Assembly: GCA_963721335.1 (NCBI GenBank)
Contig: CAVRIV010000008.1
Coordinates: 620,001 to 684,000, forward strand
Length of the DNA: 64,000 nt
Direction: 5' to 3'
Source of the DNA: CAVXDY01 sp963721335
GTDB lineage: Bacteria > Actinomycetota > Thermoleophilia > Miltoncostaeales > Miltoncostaeaceae
The translations under genes and the position numbers were made by a program. Below, piece after piece: positions 10,765-18,711 of the stretch. Numbering within the stretch: position 1 is the first letter of the stretch; the number at the start of each line of letters is the position of its first letter. The notes under the pieces are model-generated. The model searched no databases and was not told where the DNA came from. It saw nothing but the letters and a program-made list of their open reading frames with translations.

Positions 10765-11271
10765 ATGACCGAGACCTTCACCCTCGTCACCGACGGCGCC
10801 TGCTCCGGCAACGGCACCGACGCCGCCCGCGGCGGATGGGCGGCGATCCTGATCGGCGCGGACGGCGCCGAGACCGTCCTCACGGGCGGGGAGTTCCCCA
10901 CCACGAACAACCGGATGGAGCTGATGGCAGCGCTCGAGGGCCTCCAGGCGGCGCCCGAGGGATCGGACATCGAGCTGGTGACCGACTCCAGCTACCTCGC
11001 GAACGCCATCGGCAAGGGGTGGCTGGACGGCTGGAGGCGCAAGGGCTGGCGCACCGCGAGCCGCCAGCCGGTGGCCAACCGGGATCTGTGGGAGCGGATG
11101 GTCTCGGAGCTCGCGCGCCACCACCGGGTGAGCCCGGTGCTGGTGCCCGGCCACGCGGGCCACCCCCAGAACGAGCGCGCCGACCAGCTCGCCCAGGACG
11201 CTGCGCAGCACGCCGAGCCGCGGCAGGACATCCCCCCGATTGCCCACGGGCAGCTCGGGCTCGACGTCTGA
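10765..11271 (+). CDS. rnhA: Ribonuclease HI
   Basis: 168 residues. It cuts the RNA strand of RNA-DNA hybrids and clears R-loops and primers. The four catalytic carboxylates are visible: Asp10 (TDGACSGN), Glu52 (NRMELMA), Asp74 (TDSSYL) and Asp140 (NERADQLA). The conserved His of the flexible loop is His130 (PGHAGHP). The basic handle region (WRRKGWRTASRQPVANRDLW) is present. A tail of about 20 residues follows the catalytic core. The end overlaps the likely start of the PanE-like gene. Confidence 0.96.
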   Translation: MTETFTLVTDGACSGNGTDAARGGWAAILIGADGAETVLTGGEFPTTNNRMELMAALEGLQAAPEGSDIELVTDSSYLANAIGKGWLDGWRRKGWRTASRQPVANRDLWERMVSELARHHRVSPVLVPGHAGHPQNERADQLAQDAAQHAEPRQDIPPIAHGQLGLDV

Positions 11272-12223
11272 GGCGCGCGCTCCGGTCGCGCCACGCACCC
11301 TCGTGGTCGGTCCGGGCGCGATCGGGGGGTTCGTCGCCGCGCGGCTGACCGAGGCCGGCTGGCCGGTGGCGGTCCTCGCCCGGCAGAAGACCCTGGCCGC
11401 CCTTCGCGCCGCGCCGATGCGGCTCGTGGACGACGGCGTCGAGCGCGAGGTGCGCCTGGCCGTCGTCGAGGGCCCGCCCGAGGCGGGCTCCGTGGACCTC
11501 GCCCTGGTCTGCGTCAAGAGCTTCGACACCGAGGAGGCCGGGCGCACGATCGCTCCCGGGCTCGCCCCCGGCGCCGTGGTGCTGTCCCTGCAGAACGGGG
11601 TGCACAACCCCGAGATCCTCACGGGCACCTGCCCCGGCGCGGCCGTGGGCGGCGTGGCCGTGTACCTGGGCTGCCAGCGCATCGCCGCGGACCACGTCGT
11701 GCGCCGGGCGAGCCGCGACCCGGCCACCGGTCGCATCCGCGATCTGCTGGCGGGAGGGGGGCCGGGCGCGCCCGGCGACGCGCTGGTCGCGGTGGGGGCG
11801 GCGATCGGCGTCCCGACCCGGGTCGACGAGCGGCCGGAGGTGGCGCTGTGGACGAAGCTGGTGGCCAACGCGTCGCTGAACACGGTGACGGCGCTCGGGC
11901 GGGCGAACGTGGGCCGGGTGTTCTCCGACCCCGAGGCGGTGGAGCTGATGCTGGCGCTGGGCCGCGAGGTCGTGGCGGTGGCACATGCGCTCGACGTGCC
12001 CGTGCCCGACGACACGGCCGAGCAGTACCTGGCCGACGCCCGCAAGCGCCTGCCCCGCGACGGCGGGTCGTCCACGCTCTTCGATCTGGTGGCCGGACAG
12101 CCGCTGGAGAGTGCGGCCCTGGTGGGCGCGGTCGTCCGGGAGGGCCAGCGGCTGCGCGTGCCGGTCCCGGTGAGCCGCGCCTGCGCCGCCATCCTGGGGC
12201 TCTTGGACCCCGCCCACCGTTAG
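11240..12223 (+). CDS. panE: 2-dehydropantoate 2-reductase family protein (PanE/ApbA)
   Basis: 327 residues with the chosen TTG start. The N-terminal Rossmann motif is LVVGPGAIGGFVAARL, followed by the NADP-binding LARQK segment. The CVKSFDTEEA and LQNGVHN motifs are typical of ketopantoate reductases. The C-terminal domain contains the catalytic-type Lys in LWTKLVANASLNTVTALG. The likely reaction is NADPH reduction of 2-dehydropantoate to pantoate in coenzyme A synthesis. The start is uncertain: TTG 11240 lies inside the end of rnhA, and the next in-frame candidate (a GTG near 11301) would cut into the first Rossmann strand. Confidence 0.85.
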   Translation: MPTGSSGSTSEARAPVAPRTLVVGPGAIGGFVAARLTEAGWPVAVLARQKTLAALRAAPMRLVDDGVEREVRLAVVEGPPEAGSVDLALVCVKSFDTEEAGRTIAPGLAPGAVVLSLQNGVHNPEILTGTCPGAAVGGVAVYLGCQRIAADHVVRRASRDPATGRIRDLLAGGGPGAPGDALVAVGAAIGVPTRVDERPEVALWTKLVANASLNTVTALGRANVGRVFSDPEAVELMLALGREVVAVAHALDVPVPDDTAEQYLADARKRLPRDGGSSTLFDLVAGQPLESAALVGAVVREGQRLRVPVPVSRACAAILGLLDPAHR

Positions 12224-12226
12224 GTT

Positions 12227-12232
12227 CACACT
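12227..12232 (+). promoter_or_regulatory. Possible -10 element for a leaderless M50 protease mRNA
   Basis: CACACT, 6 bases before the GTG at 12239. Only the A2 and T6 positions match TANNNT, so it is a weaker example of the leaderless pattern seen elsewhere in the window. TAGGTT at 12221-12226 is an alternative that would give a short leader. Confidence 0.35.
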
Positions 12233-12238
12233 GACCTC

Positions 12239-13366
12239 GTGAACGACAGCTATCCACTGGGCCGGATCTTCGGCATCAAGATCGGCGTCAACTGGAGCGT
12301 GCTGCTCCTGTTTGCCCTGATCATCTGGTCCCTCGCCACCTCGTGGTTCCCGGACAGCAACCCGGGGCTCGGCGACAACACCTACTACGTGATGGCCGTC
12401 CTCACCGCGTTCGGCTTCTTCGGGTCGATCCTGCTGCACGAGCTGGGCCACGCGGTGCAGGCGACGCGCGACGGGATGACGATCGACGGCATCACGCTGT
12501 GGCTGTTCGGCGGCGTGGCCCGCTTCACCGGCATGTTCCCCACGGCCGGCGCCGAGTTCCGGATCGCCGTCGCCGGCCCGCTGGTCTCCCTGGGTCTGGG
12601 CGCAGGATTCCTCGGCATCGCGGCCGTGCCGGGCCTCCCCTCGTCGGTGGACGGGGTCTGCGCCTACCTCGGGTTCACCAACATCCTCCTGCTGCTCTTC
12701 AACCTGCTGCCGGCCCTCCCCCTGGACGGCGGGCGCATCCTGCGCGCGGCGCTCTGGCAGTGGAGGGGGGATCTGTACAGCGCCACCCGCATCGCCGCCG
12801 GGGCGGGCCGGGTCCTCGCGATCGGGATGATCGGGATCGGCATCGCGATGTTCGTCTTCACCGACAGCGCCTTCAACGGGTTGTGGCTCGCGGTGATCGG
12901 CTGGTTCGTGCTCCAGGCCGCTGGCGCCGAGGCCCGCATGCTGACCCCGTCCCCGGCGCAGGGCGCGCGGGTGGGTGACGTGCTGGTGCGCGACCCGGTC
13001 ACGGCGCCGGCCGACCTCCCGCTCGACCGCTTCGTGGAGCGCACCGTGTGGGACCACCGCCACGAGGCCTACCCGGTGGTCGTCGACGACCGGGTCGTCG
13101 GCCTCCTGGAGCTGCGGCGCCTGGCCGAGGTGCCGCGCGAGGACTGGCCGGCCACCCGCGTGGCCGACCTCATGACCCCGCTGGAGCAGGTGCCGGAGCT
13201 GAGGGAGGACCAGAACATGATGGAGGCGGTCGACGTCCTCCGGGCCGCGGGCGCGGCTCACGGCCTGGTGCTGGACGGGCAGCGGCTCCTGGGCATGCTC
13301 TCGCTGAGCGACGTGGCGCGGGCGCTCAACGCCGGGCGGCCGGGCCGCCCCTCGGTCCCGGCCTAG
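12239..13366 (+). CDS. Site-2-type membrane zinc protease (M50) with C-terminal CBS domains
   Basis: 375 residues. About six hydrophobic segments fill residues 15-225. The zinc-binding HELGH is at 67-71, and the third ligand lies in NLLPALPLDGGR near 160. Two CBS modules follow (about 245-300 and 310-365), the second containing DLMTPLEQVPELREDQNMMEAV. Proteins of this layout cleave membrane-embedded substrates, and the CBS pair probably senses an adenine nucleotide. The target is unknown. It starts at GTG with no Shine-Dalgarno sequence. Its TAG stop shares the tetranucleotide CTAG with the TAG of the convergent downstream gene. Confidence 0.92.
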   Translation: MNDSYPLGRIFGIKIGVNWSVLLLFALIIWSLATSWFPDSNPGLGDNTYYVMAVLTAFGFFGSILLHELGHAVQATRDGMTIDGITLWLFGGVARFTGMFPTAGAEFRIAVAGPLVSLGLGAGFLGIAAVPGLPSSVDGVCAYLGFTNILLLLFNLLPALPLDGGRILRAALWQWRGDLYSATRIAAGAGRVLAIGMIGIGIAMFVFTDSAFNGLWLAVIGWFVLQAAGAEARMLTPSPAQGARVGDVLVRDPVTAPADLPLDRFVERTVWDHRHEAYPVVVDDRVVGLLELRRLAEVPREDWPATRVADLMTPLEQVPELREDQNMMEAVDVLRAAGAAHGLVLDGQRLLGMLSLSDVARALNAGRPGRPSVPA

Positions 13367-14325
13367 GGCGCCGGGGGATCCGGGGCGGAGCCGGCGGCCC
13401 GTGCTCCCGCCCGGGCCTCCGCGATCGCACGCCGGAAGTTCAGGTTGCGGACCATGAGCGCCAGGCAGGCCCCGCCGAGGGCGACGTTCGCCACGAGCAG
13501 CGACACCTCCATCCCGGCGCTGAAGGCGAGCACATCCGTGCGCCCCGCCTCACCGGCCAGCATCACCACCAGCAGCGCCTGCTTCGGCCCGAGCCCCCCG
13601 GGCGTGGCGGGCAGGAGGCTCCCGAGGCTCCCCGCCACCTGCACGATGAGCGCGTTGCGCAGGCTCCCGGGCACTCCGAAGGCCTCGAGGAAGGCGTAGG
13701 CGGCGCCGATCCGGCAGCCCCAGCCGAGGGCCTGGTAGCTCACCACCGAGCGCAGGTAGCGGCCCGGTGTGCGCACGATCACGAGGCCCTGCCCGAACTG
13801 GCGCCAGAAGCTCCTGACCCGCCGGGCGAGGAGCACCCCCAGCACGGCCAGCACCGCCACGATCACGAGGGTCACCTCGGGATTGCGCACGGCGGCCGAC
13901 AGCTCGAAGGTGGGGAGGTCGGGGAAGCGCACGCCGGGCAGCACGCCGGCCAGCAGCACCCACACGAGGAGCCCGCCCGCCACGACGAAGTCGAACAGGG
14001 TCTCGGCCACCAGGGTGCCCGTGAGCGTCACGTACCGCGCCCGGGGGTTCGAGCGGACCACCAGGAACATCTTCAGCACGTCGCCGGCGCGCGCCGGGAC
14101 GATCGCGTTCACCCCCACGCCCGCGCAATAGGCCCCGAAGGCGGTGCTGTAGCGGATCCGCTCGGCCGGCATCGCGGCACGCAGGATCTGCTGCCAGGCT
14201 CGGGAGCGCAGCGCCAGGTTCAGGAAGCCGAGCGCGATGGCCGCCGCGAGCAGACCCCAGTGCACGGCCGCCAGGCGCTCGGCGAAGGCCTGGAACGCGT
14301 CGATGAGCCCCCGGAGTGAGTTCAC
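13363..14325 (-). CDS. Lysylphosphatidylglycerol-synthase-TM/YbhN-like membrane protein
   Basis: 320 residues with about eight hydrophobic helices. It matches the UPF0104/YbhN (flippase-like) family: GVGVNAIVPARAGDVLKM, ETLFDFVVAGGLL, and SLGSLLPATPGGLGPKQALLV are the characteristic conserved loops. Relatives are proposed to move lipid-linked molecules across the membrane, but this one lacks any fused synthase domain and its substrate is unknown. The GTG start gives a short amphipathic N-terminus before the first helix. Confidence 0.88.
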   Translation of the reverse strand: MNSLRGLIDAFQAFAERLAAVHWGLLAAAIALGFLNLALRSRAWQQILRAAMPAERIRYSTAFGAYCAGVGVNAIVPARAGDVLKMFLVVRSNPRARYVTLTGTLVAETLFDFVVAGGLLVWVLLAGVLPGVRFPDLPTFELSAAVRNPEVTLVIVAVLAVLGVLLARRVRSFWRQFGQGLVIVRTPGRYLRSVVSYQALGWGCRIGAAYAFLEAFGVPGSLRNALIVQVAGSLGSLLPATPGGLGPKQALLVVMLAGEAGRTDVLAFSAGMEVSLLVANVALGGACLALMVRNLNFRRAIAEARAGARAAGSAPDPPAP

Positions 14326-14384
14326 GGACGGCGGTGGCGGCCGTCGCCGGCGCGGCGGGGCGACGCGGGGCAGGTCATCGCCGG

Positions 14385-14390
14385 TATTCT
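14385..14390 (+). promoter_or_regulatory. -10 element of a leaderless cupin mRNA
   Basis: TATTCT followed by 6 bases and then GTG (14397). No Shine-Dalgarno sequence lies between, so transcription should begin at the G of the start codon. Confidence 0.55.
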
Positions 14391-14396
14391 CGCAGC

Positions 14397-14831
14397 GTGG
14401 AGTCCGGCATCAGCATGGCGCGACTCGATCCCGCAACGACGGAGCGGTTCGTGTCGCTGCGCCGGGCGCTGGGTGTCTCGACCTTCGGCTTCAACCAGAT
14501 CCGCCTCGCCCCCGGCGAGCGCGGGCGCATCCACCGTCACGAGCACCAGGAGGAGGTCTACCTGGTGCTGCGCGGGAGGCTCACGGTCGAGGTCGAGCGC
14601 GAGGAGCGCGACCTGGCCGAGGGCGAGCTGCTGCGCGTGGGCCCCGAACTGCGGCGGCGCATCCTGAACCGCGGCCCCGACGCCTGCCTGGTGCTGGCGC
14701 TGGGCGGCGCCGGGGACCACAACGGCCGCGACGGGCTCGCGTACACCGACTGGGACGACGCCGAGCCGCGTCCTCCCCAGGAGATCCCGCTCCCGGACGA
14801 CCTCCCGGCCGAGGAGCTGCGCACCTCCTAG
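14397..14831 (+). CDS. Cupin-domain protein
   Basis: 144 residues. A single conserved beta-barrel covers about residues 40-115. Metal-binding motif 1 is present as IHRHEHQEEVYLVLRGRL (two His and a Glu), and a weaker motif 2 follows (RILNRGPDACLVLAL) without its usual histidine. The C-terminus ends with an acidic proline-rich tail (DDLPAEELRTS). Function is unknown; cupins of this size include isomerases, dioxygenases and regulators. The leaderless GTG at 14397 is preferred over the ATG at 14415, which also lacks a well-placed ribosome site. Confidence 0.85.
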   Translation: MESGISMARLDPATTERFVSLRRALGVSTFGFNQIRLAPGERGRIHRHEHQEEVYLVLRGRLTVEVEREERDLAEGELLRVGPELRRRILNRGPDACLVLALGGAGDHNGRDGLAYTDWDDAEPRPPQEIPLPDDLPAEELRTS

Positions 14832-14862
14832 CGCCGGGAGCCCGCCCGCGGGATGGTCGCGC

Positions 14863-15091
14863 CTAGGCCTCCTTCGTGGGCGTCGCGGACTCGCCGGGCG
14901 CAGTGGACTCGCCGGGCGCACCCGGGTCCTTGATCGCCTCGACCGCTGCCTTGGCCTTGTCGGTGGCGCTGCCCTCGCCCTCCACGATGTCCTTCAGCTT
15001 CCTCGGCGTCCTTCTTCAGCGCGTCGACGCCGCCGCGCTCGTCGACGATCTTCTTGGCCTGATCGGTGAGCTTCCCGATGTCCATGTCCAC
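14863..15091 (-). pseudogene. Small Rv0909/MT0933-type putative antitoxin-like protein, frameshifted
   Basis: The first 30 codons read MDMDIGKLTDQAKKIVDERG and continue VDALKKDAEE. An extra base (T on the plus strand at 14999 or 15000) then breaks the frame. Removing it restores ELKDIVEGEG, then DKAKAAVEAIKDPG, and a Pro/Ser/Thr/Glu-rich tail ending TPTKEA and TAG, 75 residues in all. The short charged amphipathic helix pattern with repeated Lys-Ala resembles the MT0933-like antitoxin family; no toxin gene is adjacent. The start is GTG at 15091 (AGGAG seven bases upstream) or ATG two codons later. I think this is a real gene hit by an assembly indel. Confidence 0.6.
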
Positions 15092-15115
15092 CAGTCCTCT
15101 CCTGGGCTCTTAAAC

Positions 15116-15181
15116 GCCGCCGTCGGAACGTCTCCTGGGGGGCCGACGCGGCATCCATGCCGCTCGTATACCGACGGCGGC
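15116..15181. repeat. Structured repeat element, copy A (possible RNA)
   Basis: An 11-bp outer stem (GCCGCCGTCGG at 15116-15126 with CCGACGGCGGC at 15171-15181) encloses the single-stranded core AACGTCTCCTGGGGGGC and an inner hairpin GCGGC-ATCCAT-GCCGC. A second copy at 45629-45686 keeps the core and the ATCCAT loop while both stems change in a compensating way. It sits between the TPR gene end and the antitoxin-like gene start. No T-run follows, so it is not a standard terminator. Confidence 0.65.
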
Positions 15182-15193
15182 TGGATCTTAGGC

Positions 15194-16186
15194 TCATCTC
15201 TCCCGGAGGCGGGAGATGCGGGCCTCGACGTCGGCCGCCGGGAGGCGCTCGCCGCGGGCCAGGGAGTCCTTGCGCAGCTGCTGGAGGCCGGCCAGGGCGC
15301 CGGGCACGTCCAGGCCCAGGCGGGCCGAGCGCTCCCAGGCGTCGCCCGCGCGCAGGGCCTCGCCCTGGTCGGCGAGGGCCATCGCCAGCGCGCGCCATCC
15401 GTACGCGTCCTCGTCGTCCTCCTCGATCACGCGCAGGGCCGCCTGGGCCGCCCCCTCCAGGTCGCCCCGGGCGCGCAGCGTGGCGCTGAGGGCGATCCAC
15501 GCGGGAGCGTTCTCGCGCGCGGTGGGCAGCAGGCGCAGGCTCTCGCGGACCGCGCTCTCGCTGCCCGAGAGATCGCCCACGTCGCGGCGCGCCCCCGCGA
15601 GCACCGTCAGGGCGCCGGGCGACGGGTCGAGCTGGTGGGCGCGCTCGGCGTGCGCGAGGGCCCGCGTGTAGCGGCCGGTGGCGCGCGCCTGGCGCGCGGT
15701 GCGCAGCGCCTGCTCGGCGGAGTCGATCCCTCCCGCGGCCGATCGTTCGGCCTGCAGCTCCGTGCGCACGTCGGGGGACGCCAGGAGGGTCGCCGCGCCC
15801 GGCGTCATGCGGGCGTCGTCGGCGCCGTAGTGCTGGACGCGCTCCCGAGCGGCCCTCAGCCGGGCCTCGCGCTCGGCCACGTTGCGGGCGGCGGTGCGCT
15901 CGGCCCCGGTGCCCACCGCCGAGCCGCCCTTGAGCAACGAGTCGTATTCGCGGCGCACGTCGGGGCGCAGCAGCGCCTTCTCGCCCTGGTCGCAGAAGGC
16001 CCGTTCCATCGAGCGCTTCTTCTGGGGCATCGGCGTGGTGCTCAGCTCGCGCCGCTTGCGCTCGGCGGCCTCGCGGATGGCGTCGTCGCCGGCGTCCGGG
16101 GGGATCCCGAACCATTCGTAGAGGTCGCGGGATGCCAGCTCGCGCATGAAGCGCTCGCGCCTGCGGCTGCGATCGTCGTCGACCAT
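15194..16186 (-). CDS. J-domain-like N-terminus with TPR-like repeats
   Basis: 330 residues. Residues 20-85 look like a divergent DnaJ J-domain (DLYEWFGIPPDAGDDAIREA, then DVRREYDSLL) but no HPD tripeptide is present, so stimulation of DnaK is unlikely. The rest is helical. From about 160 it has tetratricopeptide-like helix pairs (ALRTARQARATGRYTRALAH, AWIALSATLRARGDLEGAA, YGWRALAMALADQGEALRAG). It is probably a protein-interaction scaffold. The ATG start has TAGGGT seven bases upstream and no Shine-Dalgarno sequence, so the mRNA should be leaderless. Confidence 0.75.
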   Translation of the reverse strand: MVDDDRSRRRERFMRELASRDLYEWFGIPPDAGDDAIREAAERKRRELSTTPMPQKKRSMERAFCDQGEKALLRPDVRREYDSLLKGGSAVGTGAERTAARNVAEREARLRAARERVQHYGADDARMTPGAATLLASPDVRTELQAERSAAGGIDSAEQALRTARQARATGRYTRALAHAERAHQLDPSPGALTVLAGARRDVGDLSGSESAVRESLRLLPTARENAPAWIALSATLRARGDLEGAAQAALRVIEEDDEDAYGWRALAMALADQGEALRAGDAWERSARLGLDVPGALAGLQQLRKDSLARGERLPAADVEARISRLRER

Positions 16187-16193
16187 CCCGGGG

Positions 16194-16199
16194 ACCCTA
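16194..16199 (-). promoter_or_regulatory. -10 element of a leaderless J-like/TPR mRNA
   Basis: TAGGGT on the minus strand, 7 bases before the ATG at 16186, with no ribosome-binding sequence in between. Confidence 0.5.
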
Positions 16200-16267
16200 C
16201 GCCCCGGTGACGACCGGGGGTCCCGCCGCCTGCCGGCTCCGGCCGTGGGCCGGAGCGACGGGCAGGA

Positions 16268-16768
16268 TCAGTCGGCCTCCGCGTCGGCGATGGCCTGACG
16301 CACCATTCCGGCGTCGACCAGACCGACCCAGCGGCTGCTCACGCGCCCCGCGCCGTCCACGACGGCGACCGTCGGGGTCTCGACCACCGACAGCGCCTCG
16401 ACCAGGTCGCCCGCGTCGTCGCCGGAGTCGTCGAACACGAACTTGCGGACATCGCCCGGGCCGTGGACGCGGCCGAGCGAGACGCGCACCGCGCCGTCGT
16501 CGGCCGGGCCGTCGGCGAGGAACGCGATCAGGATCGTGTCGCCCGAGGCGAGGGCGCGCTTCACCCCGTCCGGCGTCGCCTTTCCGGGCGTGAGCTTCTG
16601 GCCGACGGCCACGGGGGCCAGCGCCTCGACGACGGGAGTCGTCGTGGCGGGGGCCTGGGCGACCGGGTCCTGAGAGTCGTCTCCGCCGGATCCGCAGGCG
16701 GCTGTCCCTGCGATCGCCGCCGCGCAGGCGACGGCCGCGAGAACGCGACGCACGGGGGGCTTGGTCAC
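16268..16768 (-). CDS. Thioredoxin-fold-like lipoprotein
   Basis: 166 residues. The N-terminus is a lipoprotein signal (basic VTKPPVRR, hydrophobic stretch, lipobox AGTAAC with Cys25), so it should be anchored outside the cytoplasmic membrane. A low-complexity linker (Gly/Asp/Pro/Thr) precedes a domain of about 110 residues with thioredoxin-like features: ILIAFLADGPADDG, DVRKFVFDDSGDD, and VVETPTVAVVDGAGRV with the cis-Pro-like TPT. There is no CxxC motif, so redox activity is unlikely. The GTG has a GAGGAG site. It is divergent from the pilB operon, and a link to pili is only suggested by position. Confidence 0.72.
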   Translation of the reverse strand: MTKPPVRRVLAAVACAAAIAGTAACGSGGDDSQDPVAQAPATTTPVVEALAPVAVGQKLTPGKATPDGVKRALASGDTILIAFLADGPADDGAVRVSLGRVHGPGDVRKFVFDDSGDDAGDLVEALSVVETPTVAVVDGAGRVSSRWVGLVDAGMVRQAIADAEAD

Positions 16769-16846
16769 GCGCACTCCTCGATCTCGAAGCGTCGGGTCAC
16801 CCCTGGTTTCTCGGCAAAGGCGGCCCGGACGTGAGCAACGGGGCCG

Positions 16847-16873
16847 CTCAAGTCGTGGGCTTCCCGGCCGATG
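16847..16873 (+). promoter_or_regulatory. Sigma-28-like promoter for pilB-pilT-pilC
   Basis: CTCAAGT (16847-16853), 13 bases, then GCCGATG (16867-16873). The same two blocks with the same 13-base gap precede the wall-hydrolase/pilMNO operon and pilA. The layout resembles FliA/WhiG promoters (TAAA-N15-GCCGATAA type). The leader is about 30 bases with an AAGGA ribosome site before pilB. Confidence 0.7.
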
Positions 16874-16907
16874 TGAGCGGTGACTTTCCACGAGAAGGAT
16901 CCTCACG

Positions 16908-18644
16908 ATGCCCCCGACCCCATCCAGCACCTCACCCGCGCTCGCTCGCCAGGAGCGCGTCTCGGTGTCCCGCTCGGCACCCCTCGGCGAGGTGCTCGTG
17001 AGCATGGGCCTCCTCACGGCCCCGGAGCTGCAGGGGGTGCTGGCCCGCCAGAAGGCCGACGGGCGCCGCCTGGGCGACCTGCTGGTGGCGGACGGACGGC
17101 TGTCCCGGGATCAGGTCTCGCGAGCGATCGCCCAGCGCATGGGCGTCGACTTCCAGAGCCTGGCCGACGGGGTGGACCCGAGCGTGGCCCACCTCATCGA
17201 CGACCGCTCCGCGCGCCGCTATTCCGCCGTTCCCGTGGGGCTCGACCCCGACGGGACGCTCGTGGTGGCCATGGCCGACCCGCTCAACGTGCTGGCCATC
17301 GACGACCTGCGCATGGTCACCCGCCGCGATATCCGCCCGGTGCTGGCCCTGCCCGAGGACATCGCCTCCGTGCTCCGCGAGACCCGCGAGGTGGACGAGG
17401 TCGTGGAGGACCTGGCCGAGGAGGCGCGCGCCGACGACGGCGTGGGCGGCATGGACCTCGACAACGGGGTCGACCAGGCGCCGGTGGTGCGCTTCGTGAA
17501 CTCCGTCATCAGCCGCGCGGTGGAGGAGGGCGCCTCCGACATCCACTTCGAGCCCCAGGCCCGCCAGATGATCGTGCGCTACCGCGTCGACGGGGTGCTG
17601 CGGCAGGCCACGGCCGTCCCGAGCCGCATCTCGGGAGGCGTGGTCAGCCGGATCAAGATCATGGCCGACCTCGACATCGCCGAGCGCCGGATGCCCCAGG
17701 ACGGTCGCATCGGCCTCACCGTCGCCGGGCGCTCGACCGACCTGCGGGTGGCCTGCCTGCCCACCGTGCACGGCGAGAAGGTCGTCATCCGGGTCCTGGA
17801 CAAGAGCAACGTGCCCCTGCAGCTGGGCGAGCTCGGATTCACGCCCGACGTGCTGGAGCGCTTCGAGCGCTGCTACCAGCGCCCCTACGGCGCCGTGCTG
17901 GTCACCGGGCCCACCGGCTCGGGAAAGTCCACCACCCTCTACGGCACCCTGAACCAGATCAACACCGCCGCCCGCAACATCATCACGGTGGAGGACCCGG
18001 TCGAGTACCGGATGGTCGGGGTCAACCAGATGCAGGTGAACCCCAAGGCCGGCCTCACCTTCGCCGCGGGGCTGCGCTCGATCCTGCGCTGCGACCCCGA
18101 CGTGATCATGATCGGCGAGATCCGCGACCGCGAGACGGCCCAGATCGCGGTGGAATCGGCGCTCACGGGCCACCTCGTGCTGGCCACGCTTCACACCAAC
18201 GACGCCGCCGGCGCGCTCACCCGGCTGACGGAGATGGGCGTCGAGGCCTTCCTGTCGTCGAGCGCCGTCGTGGGAGTGCTCGCCCAGCGTCTCGCGCGGC
18301 GCCTGTGCAGCGACTGCCGCCAGGAGGGCTCGATCTCCCTGGAGGACCTGCGCCACGCGGTGCCCGGCGCGAACCTCCCCCCCGGCCTGCGCGACCCGGT
18401 GCCCATCTACACCCCCGTGGGCTGCAACCGCTGCCGCGGAACCGGCTACCGGGGCCGCCTGGGCGTCTACGAGATGCTCGTCATGAGCGAGCGCCTCAAG
18501 CGGCTGGCGGTCGCCGGAGCGTCGGCGGACGAGCTCGCCAAGCAGGCGCGCGCCGAGGGGATGAAGACCCTGGCCGAGGACGGCCTGGGCAAGGCCCTCG
18601 CCGGCCACACGTCGCTCGAGGAGCTGGCGCGCACCGTCGCTTAG
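16908..18644 (+). CDS. pilB: Type IV pilus assembly ATPase PilB
   Basis: 578 residues. An N-terminal MshEN/T2SSE-N-like domain (about 20-170; LGEVLVSMGLL, GRRLGDLLVADGRL) precedes the GspE/PilB ATPase. Residues 334-341 form Walker A (GPTGSGKS, Lys340). The Asp box (ITVEDPVEY), Walker B (VIMIGEIRD) and His box (LATLHTNDA) are all present. The zinc-type CSDC and CNRC pairs near the C-terminus mark extension ATPases rather than PilT. It drives pilin polymerisation at the membrane base. First gene of pilB-pilT-pilC, under a sigma-28-like promoter. Confidence 0.96.
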   Translation: MPPTPSSTSPALARQERVSVSRSAPLGEVLVSMGLLTAPELQGVLARQKADGRRLGDLLVADGRLSRDQVSRAIAQRMGVDFQSLADGVDPSVAHLIDDRSARRYSAVPVGLDPDGTLVVAMADPLNVLAIDDLRMVTRRDIRPVLALPEDIASVLRETREVDEVVEDLAEEARADDGVGGMDLDNGVDQAPVVRFVNSVISRAVEEGASDIHFEPQARQMIVRYRVDGVLRQATAVPSRISGGVVSRIKIMADLDIAERRMPQDGRIGLTVAGRSTDLRVACLPTVHGEKVVIRVLDKSNVPLQLGELGFTPDVLERFERCYQRPYGAVLVTGPTGSGKSTTLYGTLNQINTAARNIITVEDPVEYRMVGVNQMQVNPKAGLTFAAGLRSILRCDPDVIMIGEIRDRETAQIAVESALTGHLVLATLHTNDAAGALTRLTEMGVEAFLSSSAVVGVLAQRLARRLCSDCRQEGSISLEDLRHAVPGANLPPGLRDPVPIYTPVGCNRCRGTGYRGRLGVYEMLVMSERLKRLAVAGASADELAKQARAEGMKTLAEDGLGKALAGHTSLEELARTVA

Positions 18645-18711
18645 GCCCGCGCGCGAGCTGCCGATACCACTCCTGACGGCGCACGCGCGCCGCGACCCAG
18701 CAAAGGACGAC

